Source: Bacillota bacterium (GTDB taxonomy: Bacteria; Bacillota; SHA-98; UBA4971). From it: a DNA stretch of 54,507 bases. How positions within the stretch are numbered: position 1 is the stretch's first letter; each line of letters opens with the position of its first letter. Shown in pieces: positions 16,001-24,148 of the stretch. The stretch spans positions 1-54,507 of the forward strand of contig JANLFY010000010.1 of NCBI GenBank assembly GCA_024653485.1, in the 5' to 3' direction. The translations under genes and the position numbers were made by a program. The notes under the pieces are model-generated. The model searched no databases. It saw only the letters and a program-made list of their open reading frames with translations, and was not told the origin of the DNA.

Positions 16001-17557
16001 GTGACGCGACGAGGATTGGCCGGATTGACGGGGCTAGTCGGTTGGGCCAGGCATGACAGGTGGGCACAGCGAGCGCATGAAAGGCGGGCTAAGCGAGCGG
16101 CGGGCACCGGTTACTTGGTGTTGTGCGCGGCGTTGGCGCTATGTTGCGCGTGGGCGGGTGCCATGCTCGCCGTGGGTACCGTGCTTGCAGCGGAGACCGC
16201 GTTTGGCGCGGAAACCGCGTTCGGCGAGGAGACCGGGATCGACGAGGGGAGCGGGTTCGGGATCTCTGAGATTGTGGCGTCAGGGGACGTGGAGCACGCT
16301 CTGGCGATCTCGCTGCGTGGGGAGGGCGTGACTGCCGCTGTGGCAAGTTACAGTCTGTCGCTGTCGGGAGAGTTCGGCGAAACGGGCGACGACGCGCTAG
16401 GCAGCTTCTACGTGTCGGTCGAGGGGGAGTACGATCTCCGCTCTGAAGAGGGAAAGCTCATGGAACTCGACGAGGCGTACGTCGATGTCTACTTGAGCGG
16501 TGCGGACTTGCGCCTCGGACAGCAGGTCGTCAGCTGGGGCACCGCGTACGCGCTCAATCCCACGAGCTACGTCAATCCGTTGCCAAGCGCGGCCTCTTCA
16601 TCGAGTGGCTCCGGCATCCCAGTTGTCGGAGGATCGGGAGGGCTGGACCTTGGCGGGCTTCCGGTGCCTGCAGTGACCGCCACGGTGTACCCATCCTGGG
16701 GGGACTTGGGGCTGGTGGCAGTAGTGAACCCAAGACTGCAAGGAGTGCCTCTACCCGTGGACGCACAGACGTCGCTCCTACAAGGAGTCGCGCATCAGAT
16801 CGGCGAGCCTCTGGCGCCGTTCGGGGGAAGGGCAGAGTTGTCTTCCGACCACTTCACGGTCGAGCCGCCGGAATCGCTGCGTGACCGGCTGGAGTACGCG
16901 GCGCGTGTGGGAACCAGGGTTGGCGGCTGGGACCTATACCTCAGCGCGTTCAGAGGATGGGATGACCACCCGGTCCTCTGGGTGAGCGCAACGCCGATGT
17001 CACCCCTGGAAGTGCGTGTCGATCCTCATGCGGCTTACCGGAAGGTGACGGAGGCCGGGGCAGCCGTAAGCTGCACGTGGGGACCGTACACGTTCTGGGG
17101 GGAGGGCAGCTACGCGTGGCCGGACCAGGTGCCCGAACTCGATGATCCAAACAACATCGCCTTTTCCTCAAACGAGCCGCACTGGCAGGCGGTGGTGGGA
17201 GGAGACAGGACCTTCGGCGACTCGAGCGAGGTGTACCTGATGATGGAGTACATATACAACTCCAGCGGCTCTATCATGATGCCCTACGAGCTCGGGCCTG
17301 GCGGTGAGGTTGAAGCAGGAAACTACGCTGTCGGAGTCGTGCGGTGGCAGCCCGAAGCGGACCACCGGTTTGAGGTGTCCGGCATCTACTGCGTAAACGA
17401 CCGGAGCTACGTCGCGGTTCCGCGCTACACTTACCAGGCGGACGAACACACCAGTCTGTGGCTGGGGCTCGCGCTCTCCGGGGGCGGTCGCGACACCGAG
17501 TTCGGGGCGTTGAGCGATGCCCCCTCCGCACTCATCGGGATGAAGTTAGCTTTCTAG
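16001..17557 (+). CDS. Outer-membrane beta-barrel protein of the RND-LolA cluster
   Basis: A 518-residue exported protein. A long basic N-terminus and a hydrophobic run (about 35-62) form the signal. The rest is rich in alternating polar/aromatic strands and ends in IGMKLAF, the C-terminal Phe signature of outer-membrane barrels. The segment LRLGQQVVSWGTAYALNPT resembles DUF1302-type barrels, which often neighbour LolA-like and RND genes. Just after the signal, AAETAF, GAETAF and GEETGI form a three-unit repeat. The GTG at 16001 follows GGAGG. A strong hairpin 46 bp after the stop may end the operon. Role: probable outer-membrane partner of the exporter; function unproven. Confidence 0.8.
   Translation: MTRRGLAGLTGLVGWARHDRWAQRAHERRAKRAAGTGYLVLCAALALCCAWAGAMLAVGTVLAAETAFGAETAFGEETGIDEGSGFGISEIVASGDVEHALAISLRGEGVTAAVASYSLSLSGEFGETGDDALGSFYVSVEGEYDLRSEEGKLMELDEAYVDVYLSGADLRLGQQVVSWGTAYALNPTSYVNPLPSAASSSSGSGIPVVGGSGGLDLGGLPVPAVTATVYPSWGDLGLVAVVNPRLQGVPLPVDAQTSLLQGVAHQIGEPLAPFGGRAELSSDHFTVEPPESLRDRLEYAARVGTRVGGWDLYLSAFRGWDDHPVLWVSATPMSPLEVRVDPHAAYRKVTEAGAAVSCTWGPYTFWGEGSYAWPDQVPELDDPNNIAFSSNEPHWQAVVGGDRTFGDSSEVYLMMEYIYNSSGSIMMPYELGPGGEVEAGNYAVGVVRWQPEADHRFEVSGIYCVNDRSYVAVPRYTYQADEHTSLWLGLALSGGGRDTEFGALSDAPSALIGMKLAF
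16187..16240 (+). repeat. 18-bp (6-residue) in-frame repeat, 3 units
   Basis: Units at 16187, 16205 and 16223 code for AAETAF, GAETAF and GEETGI at the mature N-terminus of the barrel protein. Confidence 0.88.
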
Positions 17558-17602
17558 TGCGCCGGTTAGTTTTGGAGCCTGGCGTCGGAGCCTGGCGTTG
17601 TC

Positions 17603-17643
17603 GCAAGCCTTCCTCGACCCGCTTGGGGTCAAGGAGGGCTTGC
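17603..17643. terminator. Long hairpin after the barrel gene, possible terminator
   Basis: GCAAGCCTTCCTCGACCC pairs with GGGTCAAGGAGGGCTTGC around a short loop, 18 pairs with two mismatches. There is no T run after it, so it may act as an mRNA 3' stabiliser rather than an intrinsic terminator. Confidence 0.5.
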
Positions 17644-17873
17644 CGCCTCTCGGGCGGGTCGCGCTTCATCCGTTGGAGCCGTCCCGAGCGATCCCCCAGA
17701 GGTGGCCGGCGCGAGGCGGCGTAGCGGGCGGCAGGTCGGCCGGCGATGTCGAGATCTTGGGCCGCGAGCATGGCAACAAGCGGGTGGCGGGCGGTCTGGT
17801 CCGCGGACCCGCGGCAGGACGGTGGGACGGCGGGACCGCGGGGCGGGCGTTGGTTCTCAGGCGGTGCGCGATC

Positions 17874-17882
17874 TGATACAAT
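17874..17882 (+). promoter_or_regulatory. Extended -10 promoter element (TGATACAAT)
   Basis: TG-n-TACAAT lies 63 bp before the SYLF gene. No good -35 box is present, as is common with extended -10 promoters. Confidence 0.5.
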
Positions 17883-17945
17883 GAACCCGGAGACCGAATC
17901 GGGAGCTATGACGAAGCCGGCTCGATTCGATCCTGAAGGGAGCGG

Positions 17946-18683
17946 ATGATGATGGTGGCGCGACGCATGGGGGGCATCATTAGAAGCGTTGTCGCGGCGA
18001 CCTGCGCCGCAGCGCTGGCAGCGATCGGTATTGCCGGGACGGCGCTCGCAAGTTCACCGGCTGAGAGGATAAGCGAGGCTGTTCAGGTCCTCAAGGAGAT
18101 GTCATCACAGGAAGACTACGAGGCGATGGCCTACATACTCAAGAGGGCGCAAGGGGTCGCCATCTTTCCTTCGGTGCTCAAGGCAGGCCTCATGCTCGGA
18201 GCGAGGCACGGGGAAGGTCTCGTGCTCCGCCGCGATCCCGGCACGGGAAAGTGGTACGGCCCGAGCTTCGTCACGATCACGGGGCTGTCGTGGGGGCCTC
18301 AGATAGGCGTGCAGTCAACGGCGCTCGTGCTGGTCATCACTAACGAGCGAGGTCTCAAAGGCTTCGAGGAAGGCAAGATCACCCTAGGCGGTGAAATGTC
18401 CATCGCCGCGGGCCCTGTGGGCCGCCACGCCGAGGCTGGCACCGACATTGAATTGAAAGCTGCCATATACAGCTACTCCATGAGCAAGGGCGTGTTCGCG
18501 GGGGCGTCGCTGGAGGGAGCGAGGATAGCAGAGGACGAATCCGCGAACGAGCTGTATTGGGGCGCGAAGCTGGCTCCGGACTCCATACTCGCGCGGGTGG
18601 CCTCCGATCAAAGGGTCAGAGCTCTCGTTGAGGAGCTAGACCGGCTCATCTCGAGCGCCGCAAAGGCGAAAAGCACGGCATAG
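17946..18683 (+). CDS. Lipid-binding SYLF domain protein, exported
   Basis: A 245-residue protein with a signal peptide (hydrophobic residues about 12-35, ending TALASS) and a full SYLF/Ysc84 domain: RAQGVAIFPSVLKAGLMLGA, a GPSFVTITGLSWGPQIGVQ block, and the GVFAGASLEGA end motif. SYLF proteins bind phosphoinositides or other lipids; bacterial ones are periplasmic or outer-membrane associated and of unclear role. The ATG at 17946 (others at 17949 and 17952) follows AAGGGAG. It is probably transcribed alone from the extended -10 promoter. Its place next to the lipid-transport cluster fits an envelope role. Confidence 0.92.
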   Translation: MMMVARRMGGIIRSVVAATCAAALAAIGIAGTALASSPAERISEAVQVLKEMSSQEDYEAMAYILKRAQGVAIFPSVLKAGLMLGARHGEGLVLRRDPGTGKWYGPSFVTITGLSWGPQIGVQSTALVLVITNERGLKGFEEGKITLGGEMSIAAGPVGRHAEAGTDIELKAAIYSYSMSKGVFAGASLEGARIAEDESANELYWGAKLAPDSILARVASDQRVRALVEELDRLISSAAKAKSTA

Positions 18684-18869
18684 GGACGCGCGGGGCTGAG
18701 ACGTGCGGCCTGGGGACGAACGGGGTGATGAAACCCAGGCTGGGTGGAACGGCGCCAGAGCAGCTTGGGACCGACTCGGGAGAGTGCGACACGGCGGCGG
18801 TCGCAGCATGGAAGGACGCGAAATGGATGCGGCTCTTCGGAAAGCGGGAAAGCGCCCCTGGAGGGCTGC

Positions 18870-20009
18870 CTACTGGGTACCGCGTCCGGTTTCGTCACGT
18901 TGGATGAAGACCCTGCGCACGAGCTGATATGTAAGCGCCAGGAGCAGCAGGAGGCCGGCGTAACCCACGGCCGGGTAAAGCGTCCTAACGATGCGACTGA
19001 AGCCTAGACGCCCCGCGAGCAGGGCCACAAGGCTCGCTGCGATGACGAGCCACCGAGAGGCTCTGGTGCCCGGCTTTGCGATGCGCGCGACGAACCCGTA
19101 GAGGTTGCCCACTGCCGTCGTGTATATCTCGAGGAGCAGCACCAAGCTGTAGCCGACCTGGACCAGCACGGGGAAACGTCCCGCGATGTACACCATGGGG
19201 ACCTGGACCGCCGCGGACTTCGGGAGCGTCGCGAGGAGGGCGAGGTGGATCGCGAGCGCCCCGAGGCCGAGGCCGATGCCTCCGAGGATCGCGCCGAGCT
19301 TCAGCGGGTGCGGACCTTCCGCTATTGCCCCGAGGGGAGCGAGCACTCCCACGGCGAGCACGATGTTGTAAGACACGTACACCACAGCGGACAGCGGCCA
19401 CGACGGCACAGCCGCCCTGGTAGAGTCCAGGGATCGAACGGCGGCAAGGTCGAGGGGCGTGCGCAGGAGCGTGGCGACGCTGATTCCCACGACGGCGACA
19501 AGGAGAGCCGGCACTACGACGCTTATCGCCGTGACCACCCCGTGAATCCCGGCGAGCACGGTCAGGAACGCCGCCACGACGAGGAGCACGTTTCCGACCG
19601 CTGCCGACAACCCGAACTGCTCGTGAAGGACTGCTCCCGCCCCCGCAGTCATGGCCACGAGCGCACCGAAGAGGAAGAACGTGATGACGCCGTCGATAGC
19701 GGTCCCGACCACGCGCCCGCCTGCCTCACGCACGACGGGCAGGTGCGATCTTGCGCCGAGACTCCTTCCTAGCTCCAATATGACGTATCCGTACAGCGAG
19801 AACAACGCCACTGCCAGACCTATGGCGGGAATCCCTCTCAAGCCGAAATGGCCGAAGAACTGAAGCACTTCCTGTCCCGACGCGAAGCCCGCGCCCACAA
19901 CCGTGCCTATGTAGGTAGCCGCGACTGCGAGCGCGGAAACATGCCTGCCATCCATGGTGCCCGCGGCCGCCCGCGGCCGCGCCTCCCGATCGCGTAGTCC
20001 TCGTCCCAT
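18870..20009 (-). CDS. YkvI family membrane protein
   Basis: A 379-residue integral membrane protein with about ten hydrophobic segments. The opening of TM1, ATYIGTVVGAGFASGQEVLQFF, is the hallmark of the YkvI family, a branch of the APC-type transporters with LeuT-like inverted repeats. No substrate is known. The ATG at 20009 is used, but the start at residue 19 (ATG at 19955) gives a more typical N-terminus; the intervening codons come from a GCGGCCGC-rich repeat. Neither has a clear ribosome-binding site. It is convergent with the SYLF gene and shows no operon partner. Confidence 0.85.
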   Translation of the reverse strand: MGRGLRDREARPRAAAGTMDGRHVSALAVAATYIGTVVGAGFASGQEVLQFFGHFGLRGIPAIGLAVALFSLYGYVILELGRSLGARSHLPVVREAGGRVVGTAIDGVITFFLFGALVAMTAGAGAVLHEQFGLSAAVGNVLLVVAAFLTVLAGIHGVVTAISVVVPALLVAVVGISVATLLRTPLDLAAVRSLDSTRAAVPSWPLSAVVYVSYNIVLAVGVLAPLGAIAEGPHPLKLGAILGGIGLGLGALAIHLALLATLPKSAAVQVPMVYIAGRFPVLVQVGYSLVLLLEIYTTAVGNLYGFVARIAKPGTRASRWLVIAASLVALLAGRLGFSRIVRTLYPAVGYAGLLLLLALTYQLVRRVFIQRDETGRGTQ

Positions 20010-20437
20010 GTTGGTCTTGGGCTTGCCGAAGTTCCTTGCCGAGGCTCCGCCTCACCTAGTTTGACCAGGCATGGCCTCCATTAATGCGGGAACGCGAGTT
20101 TCCCGCACGATACGCGACGCGATCCGGCCGCTTGTCGGGCGTGTCCGAGCGCCCAGTCGGCCCGGCCGGCGCGGCCGGCGCGACCAGCGCGGCGAACGAC
20201 GTCCGATCCTAAAGCGACCGGTTTCCGAGACCCCGGCCACCTCCTCGTCTGCCTCCGCTCCGAGACCCTTGTGCCCGCTTTGGCTGAGTCCGCTCCACTT
20301 GGCCGACTTGCTGGGCTTAGGGCTCACTTGACTCGGCTGACTTGGATCGCGCCGTGCCGGTGTCTCCGTCCTGCTTGCGCCGCGATAGACTCCGCGGCGT
20401 CTGGCAGCCGCTTACTGAAGGAAGTGGAGGCCTCACG

Positions 20438-20632
20438 TTGAATCACGATCGTGATAATGGAAGCGGCCTCCTCGCGCCGTTGAGGCAGGGTCCACCGCGC
20501 GTCAGCCCCGGAGCGTCGGCAGCGGCAGCAGCGGAGCAGCCCTTTGCGAAGCAGCAAGGCAGCGCCGTTGCAAAGCAGCAGACCAGCGGAGCGGCGAAAG
20601 CAGCGGAGCAGCAGGGAATTGAAGAAGCGTGA
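20438..20632 (+). CDS. Possible small protein, low complexity
   Basis: A TTG at 20438 lies 7 bases from GTGGAGG and opens a 64-residue frame rich in Ala, Gln and Lys. The sequence follows GCAGC-type repeats and has no recognisable domain or signal. It is listed because of the clear ribosome-binding site, but it may well be untranslated repeat DNA. Confidence 0.2.
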   Translation: MNHDRDNGSGLLAPLRQGPPRVSPGASAAAAAEQPFAKQQGSAVAKQQTSGAAKAAEQQGIEEA

Positions 20633-20778
20633 GCAGCCAAAGCACCGGGAGGCAAGGCAGCAGCGGAGGAAGGCCCTATAGCGGCGCGGATCAGTCAGGA
20701 AAGGAGTGAGAGCGTCCGGTCGGCCGAGGAGGCGGCCCGCACGCCAAGGAGATGACGTGGCCGGCAGCCGGCGGCGAC

Positions 20779-20834
20779 AGTTGACTGCTGGCAGTTGATG
20801 GCTGGGAGTTGACAGCTGACGACTGACGGCTGAC
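20779..20834. repeat. 14-bp tandem repeat, 4 units
   Basis: AGTTGACTGCTGGC (20779), AGTTGATGGCTGGG (20793), AGTTGACAGCTGAC (20807) and GACTGACGGCTGAC (20821) follow one another without gaps. More degenerate copies continue to about 20890. Confidence 0.9.
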
Positions 20835-20947
20835 TTGCGGTTTGGGGTCGGCTGTTGGGCTGCCCACGGTTGCAGCTTGCAGCTGACTCGGGCGGGCGAG
20901 GCGTGCCGTGCGAGGCGGCACGGGGAAGCGACCGGCGCGTTGTGGAC

Positions 20948-21472
20948 ATGAACAAAGGCGTTGTGTTTGTCACGCGGACTGCTGTGCTCTTGGCGCTCAC
21001 ACTCGCTATCCAGATGGTGGGAATGCCCCAGTATGCCACGGGGCCCCTCGTCAACGCGATGCTGTGCGTTGCCGCCACGTTCGTTGGGATCTGGAGCGGC
21101 GTGGCCATCGGTGTGGTGACGCCGGCGATAGCGTTCTGGCGAGGGATCCTACCGGCGCCCCTAGGCCCGATGATTCCTTTCATCGCTCTTGGGAACGCGG
21201 TGCTGGTGGTGGCGTACGGTCTGCTCGAGCGGCGGGGGAGGGTGGCTGCGATCGCGGGCATAGTGATCGCAGCGGTGCTCAAGTTCCTGATCCTCTCGGG
21301 CGCCGTGCGATTTGTGGTCGAGGTAAAGCCGGCCATCGCGCAAATGATGCAGGTGCCGCAGCTGTTTACGGCGCTTGCGGGAGGAGCGATCGCGCTCATC
21401 GTGGGTGAGGCGCTTCTTCGTACCGGCACCGTGAAGCGCCTCTCAGAGATAGGAAGGCGCGGCTCCAGATGA
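20948..21472 (+). CDS. ECF transporter S component
   Basis: A 174-residue membrane protein with five or six hydrophobic helices and the small, Ala/Gly/Val-rich make-up of substrate-binding S components of energy-coupling-factor vitamin transporters (TRTAVLLALTLAIQMVGMPQ in TM1, then a FVGIWSGVAIGVVTP segment). The S unit binds the substrate and uses shared EcfA/A'/T units, which are not in this window. The ATG at 20948 gives the usual start; the open frame extends to 20855 through repeat DNA. The stop overlaps the next gene in ATGA, so it is coupled to a P-loop NTPase. Substrate cannot be told from the sequence. Confidence 0.85.
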   Translation: MNKGVVFVTRTAVLLALTLAIQMVGMPQYATGPLVNAMLCVAATFVGIWSGVAIGVVTPAIAFWRGILPAPLGPMIPFIALGNAVLVVAYGLLERRGRVAAIAGIVIAAVLKFLILSGAVRFVVEVKPAIAQMMQVPQLFTALAGGAIALIVGEALLRTGTVKRLSEIGRRGSR

Positions 21473-21993
21473 CCGAACGGAAGAGGAACTTCTTCTTGAC
21501 CGGCCCGAAGCACGTGGGGAAATCCACGATTCTCTTCGCCGCGGTCGGGGCGTTCTCCGGGCGCATCGGAGGTTTTCGAGTGGAGAGGGTTTACGATGGG
21601 AAGCGTCTGCGCGCTTTCCGGCTCGTGGACCTCTTGTCGCATGAGTCCGCGGTGATTGCCCAAGCTCGTCGCGGCGGGTGGGACGTCCACGAAGGCGGCT
21701 TCGAGCTCGTCGGGGTGCAGGCGATAAGACAGGCTTTAGCTGCCGCCGACCTCATCGTGATGGACGAGTTGGGACGGTTCGAGCTTCGAGCGCCGACGTT
21801 CCTCCGGACGGTGGTAGATGCGCTCGACTCTCCGATCCCAGTGGTCGGGGTCCTCAAAGCCGATTCCAATCCATTCATCGATGCTATTCGTGGGCGCGAG
21901 GACACGTTGGTGGTCGAGGTCACACCTGGCAGAGAAGAGGACACCGCGAGTCGGCTCCGAGCGTTCCTGTCCAACGTGGTGGCGTGCCGATGA
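21469..21993 (+). CDS. Nucleoside-triphosphatase, THEP1 family
   Basis: A 174-residue P-loop protein: Walker A GPKHVGKST (12-20), Walker B LIVMDELGRFE (about 95-105), and the short length of the NTPase_1/THEP1 family, which hydrolyses NTPs in vitro and has no firm cellular role. The start lies in an ATGA overlap with the ECF S component. The pairing suggests a function in uptake or processing of the same substrate, which is inference. Its own stop overlaps the start of a 39-codon frame, also in ATGA. Confidence 0.88.
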   Translation: MTERKRNFFLTGPKHVGKSTILFAAVGAFSGRIGGFRVERVYDGKRLRAFRLVDLLSHESAVIAQARRGGWDVHEGGFELVGVQAIRQALAAADLIVMDELGRFELRAPTFLRTVVDALDSPIPVVGVLKADSNPFIDAIRGREDTLVVEVTPGREEDTASRLRAFLSNVVACR

Positions 21994-22109
21994 AACTCAG
22001 CGGTCTTGCCAGCCACATGCAATCCAGGGTGCCGGCGCCATACCCTTTTCGTTGGCTTGAGGTGAGACGAGGCACCGGCACCCGGCGAGCGGACCAGGAA
22101 CCTCACTGA
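21990..22109 (+). CDS. Possible 39-residue protein coupled to the THEP1 gene
   Basis: An ATG at 21990 overlaps the THEP1 stop (ATGA) and opens a frame of 39 codons starting MKLSGLASHMQSRVPAPYPF. It has no recognised domain. It could be a real small protein, or the remnant 5' end of a third operon gene. An inverted repeat (GGGTGCCGG at 22027, CCGGCACCC at 22075) lies inside it. Confidence 0.3.
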   Translation: MKLSGLASHMQSRVPAPYPFRWLEVRRGTGTRRADQEPH

Positions 22110-22111
22110 AC

Positions 22112-22411
22112 TCAAACGTGCTGTTGCATCGTGCTAGCGAAGTTCTGTACCCTCGCCACGTCCTGCGGCTGGGCCACGGCGGGCTGGTACCAACCCTTCC
22201 TGTTCATGAGGTCCCAGATCTCTTTTTGGTGTCTGAGATCCGTATCGAGGCTGTTCATGATCTGGCGACGCAGATCGGGGCTGGCCGCCTCGATCGCCCC
22301 CTTTGCGAGGCTACTAATGGAGAGCTTGTGTTCATCCAGGACTACTTGCATTAGATCCCGGTCGGTGAACCCGGTGTCACCTCTACGAACGTTGACGTTC
22401 GGCATGTTCAA
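22112..22411 (-). CDS. Spore coat protein, CotF family
   Basis: A 99-residue protein with the CotF-like helical-bundle motifs FTDRDLMQVVLDEHKLSI and a C-terminal GWYQP segment, as in clostridial spore coat proteins of this size. It would be made late in the mother cell and placed in the coat. The start is TTG at 22411 behind GGGGGGAA; an ATG two codons later is an alternative. It lies 102 bp downstream of a second small coat gene on the same strand. Together they show that the host belongs to an endospore-forming lineage. Confidence 0.87.
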   Translation of the reverse strand: MNMPNVNVRRGDTGFTDRDLMQVVLDEHKLSISSLAKGAIEAASPDLRRQIMNSLDTDLRHQKEIWDLMNRKGWYQPAVAQPQDVARVQNFASTMQQHV

Positions 22412-22513
22412 GTCTATTCCCCCCTTCGGTGTTGGCGTGCGGTCGAATCCCGTCTCGACTCGCGTCTGAGGCTGCGCGTCTGTCTTTGTCTCCGGTCAGA
22501 CTCCTGATGAACT

Positions 22514-22723
22514 CTACTGCAGAGTCGGGCGGGCCCCGACGAACGCCGAGTACGCGCTCATTTCGGCCCGGTGGTCCTTCGCGAGCCTCTCGCACAGCGA
22601 CTTGATCTCCGGATCCGCGCTCACCTGTGAGGCGTAATCCAGCAGCTTGGTCATGGACGCGGTGGACCTGAGGTGCTCCTCGATGAACATCAGCTCCTGC
22701 GTGGTCAACCTCTCCTGAGCCAC
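22514..22723 (-). CDS. Small spore-coat-associated protein
   Basis: A 69-residue, fully helical protein beginning LTTQELMFIEEHLRS and containing a CERLAKDHRAEM segment. It resembles the short partner proteins often encoded next to CotF-type genes in Clostridia. The GTG at 22723 follows GGGAGG. It is probably co-transcribed with the CotF gene downstream. Assignment rests on helical pattern and context, so it is somewhat less certain than its neighbour. Confidence 0.75.
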   Translation of the reverse strand: MAQERLTTQELMFIEEHLRSTASMTKLLDYASQVSADPEIKSLCERLAKDHRAEMSAYSAFVGARPTLQ

Positions 22724-22828
22724 CCTATCAGCCTCCCTTCGCTTTGTGTTGGTGGTGCCGCACGAGTCGTTTCCAGGCGACCGCGCTTAGTTTTCTCCGC
22801 ACGCCCGGTCGTTTATTCGAAGTCTGTA

Positions 22829-22860
22829 GGATTAGGCCATGACAGGACTAGGCCATGAGG
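22829..22860. repeat. 16-bp tandem duplication
   Basis: GGATTAGGCCATGACA (22829) is followed directly by GGACTAGGCCATGAGG (22845). It lies in the gap between the coat genes and the 2-oxoacid oxidoreductase operon. Confidence 0.85.
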
Positions 22861-22955
22861 CCTACTTATCGGGTCCTAAGTTCAGCGCGTCGACTCAGAG
22901 TGCAGAGACGGCCAGGGTCGCGCGACACGCGACTCGTGCCGCAGACGGGGCGGCG

Positions 22956-24101
22956 TTACCCGCGAGAGGCGCGGTCCGTCCGCAGGGTACGCGTGCCTGT
23001 CCTTGCGGTCTCCCTATCTACGTCTATTGCGCAGTCAGGGCAATGGTCGGCGCAAGTGCGGCACGCGATGCAGCCTGTCCCGTCTACCTGCACCGTCGGC
23101 GTGCCGTAGGCCCCGAGGTCCGTCGACCAGTGAAGGACATCCTCGGGGCACGTCTCTATGCATAGGCCGCAGCCCTTGCAGAGCTCCGGGAACAGGATCC
23201 ACCTTCCGCGCGGGACCCTGTACGCCTTTGCGGTGAACAACTCTGCCGTGGACGCGCTGCTCATGTCGGGTCCGCTCACTTGCGTCCACTTGCTCTCTTC
23301 GGGCGGACGGCCCGCTTCTGAGCCAGCCTCGGAGCGCCCACCGTCCTCCGTCTCTACGGCCGCGCCCACCTGTGGGTCGCGCGCGTAGGCCGCTTCAGGG
23401 CGGCCGGCCGCCTCACGGGCGCGCTGGCGACGGATGATCTCGGCCCCGCGTTCGAGCGCCCGGTGGTTCAGGTCACGCAGCCTCGGGTCGTCCCTGAACT
23501 TATGGCCTAGCTTGAGGTCGAGCGCTTCCTTCACCTTGTTCATTGTGACCATCTTGATGGTCTCGACCACCGCGCCCATCACTACGACGTTGAACACCCT
23601 CGGGATGAACTCGCGCCTCGCGACGTCGGCGGCTGGCACAGCCGCGACAAATGGCGCCACGCAGCCAGCCCCGTCGTTCCCGTCGTCGTGATCAGTTGCG
23701 GGCGCGTTAGGCTTCGTCCCCGTCATGTGGGCGAACGCTTCAGGCGCCACGGTGTCCCATGATTGGATGCCGATCGCTTCGTCGTCTATGACAGGCGGCT
23801 GGACGCTGGAGCTGTCATATATGAGCAAGGTCCTTGGTCCCACAAGGGGTGTCGTCCTTTCTATCGCTCGCGCGCTCAGCGCGACGAGGACGTCGGCGTC
23901 CCGAAACTTCGGGGAACCTATTGGGTGGTGCGCAAGCTGCACATATGCGAGCGACACTCCTCCGCGCTGCTCCACGCCGAAATTCGGGATGTAAAGGGCA
24001 TGGAGCCCTGAGAGGAACCCCGCCAGGGCGAGCACCTCCCCGACAAGCTGGACGCCTTGCCCACCCTCGCCAGCTAGGGCTACCTTCATGCGCTGCATCA
24101 C
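22956..24101 (-). CDS. 2-oxoacid:ferredoxin oxidoreductase, gamma subunit fused to a 2x[4Fe-4S] ferredoxin domain
   Basis: A 381-residue fusion. Residues 1-215 are the gamma subunit (AGEGGQGVQLVGEVLALAG; NFGVEQRGG), which helps bind CoA and shapes the dimer. Residues about 300-365 are a bacterial ferredoxin domain with CKGCGLCIETCPEDV and CIACRTCADHCPDCAI, the role usually filled by a separate delta subunit. A polar linker of about 60 residues joins them, and a second Asp/Gly-rich insert follows residue 130. Last gene of the operon alpha-beta-gamma/delta on the minus strand. The enzyme oxidises a 2-oxoacid with CoA and reduces ferredoxin, which could feed the hydrogenase at 2153-7303. The exact 2-oxoacid is not clear. 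Confidence 0.92.
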   Translation of the reverse strand: MMQRMKVALAGEGGQGVQLVGEVLALAGFLSGLHALYIPNFGVEQRGGVSLAYVQLAHHPIGSPKFRDADVLVALSARAIERTTPLVGPRTLLIYDSSSVQPPVIDDEAIGIQSWDTVAPEAFAHMTGTKPNAPATDHDDGNDGAGCVAPFVAAVPAADVARREFIPRVFNVVVMGAVVETIKMVTMNKVKEALDLKLGHKFRDDPRLRDLNHRALERGAEIIRRQRAREAAGRPEAAYARDPQVGAAVETEDGGRSEAGSEAGRPPEESKWTQVSGPDMSSASTAELFTAKAYRVPRGRWILFPELCKGCGLCIETCPEDVLHWSTDLGAYGTPTVQVDGTGCIACRTCADHCPDCAIDVDRETARTGTRTLRTDRASRG

Positions 24102-24148
24102 GTGTCTCTCTCACTTCCATCCAGGTCTCGTCCCGCTCTTACTCCCGC

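Larger units (their letters stand above)
17558..17945. other. Intergenic region between barrel and SYLF genes
   Basis: Holds the hairpin at 17603-17643 and the extended -10 promoter near 17874. The middle part is GC-rich with GGCGGG words and open frames on both strands that have no domain. No gene is supported. Confidence 0.6.
20010..20947. other. Long repeat-filled intergenic region
   Basis: Contains four units of a 9-bp repeat at 20158-20193 (CGGCGCGGC type), a perfect 14-bp palindrome ATCACGATCGTGAT at 20442-20455, GCAGC-rich sequence at 20500-20640 and the 14-bp array at 20779-20834. One small frame with a good ribosome-binding site (20438-20632) is listed separately. The minus-strand frames over this region are repeat translations without domains. 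Confidence 0.6.

Noticed and set aside
20695-21690. 331-codon minus-strand frame over the ECF and THEP1 genes
   Set aside because: It is a shadow of the ECF S component and THEP1 genes, both of which have clear family motifs and coupled starts.
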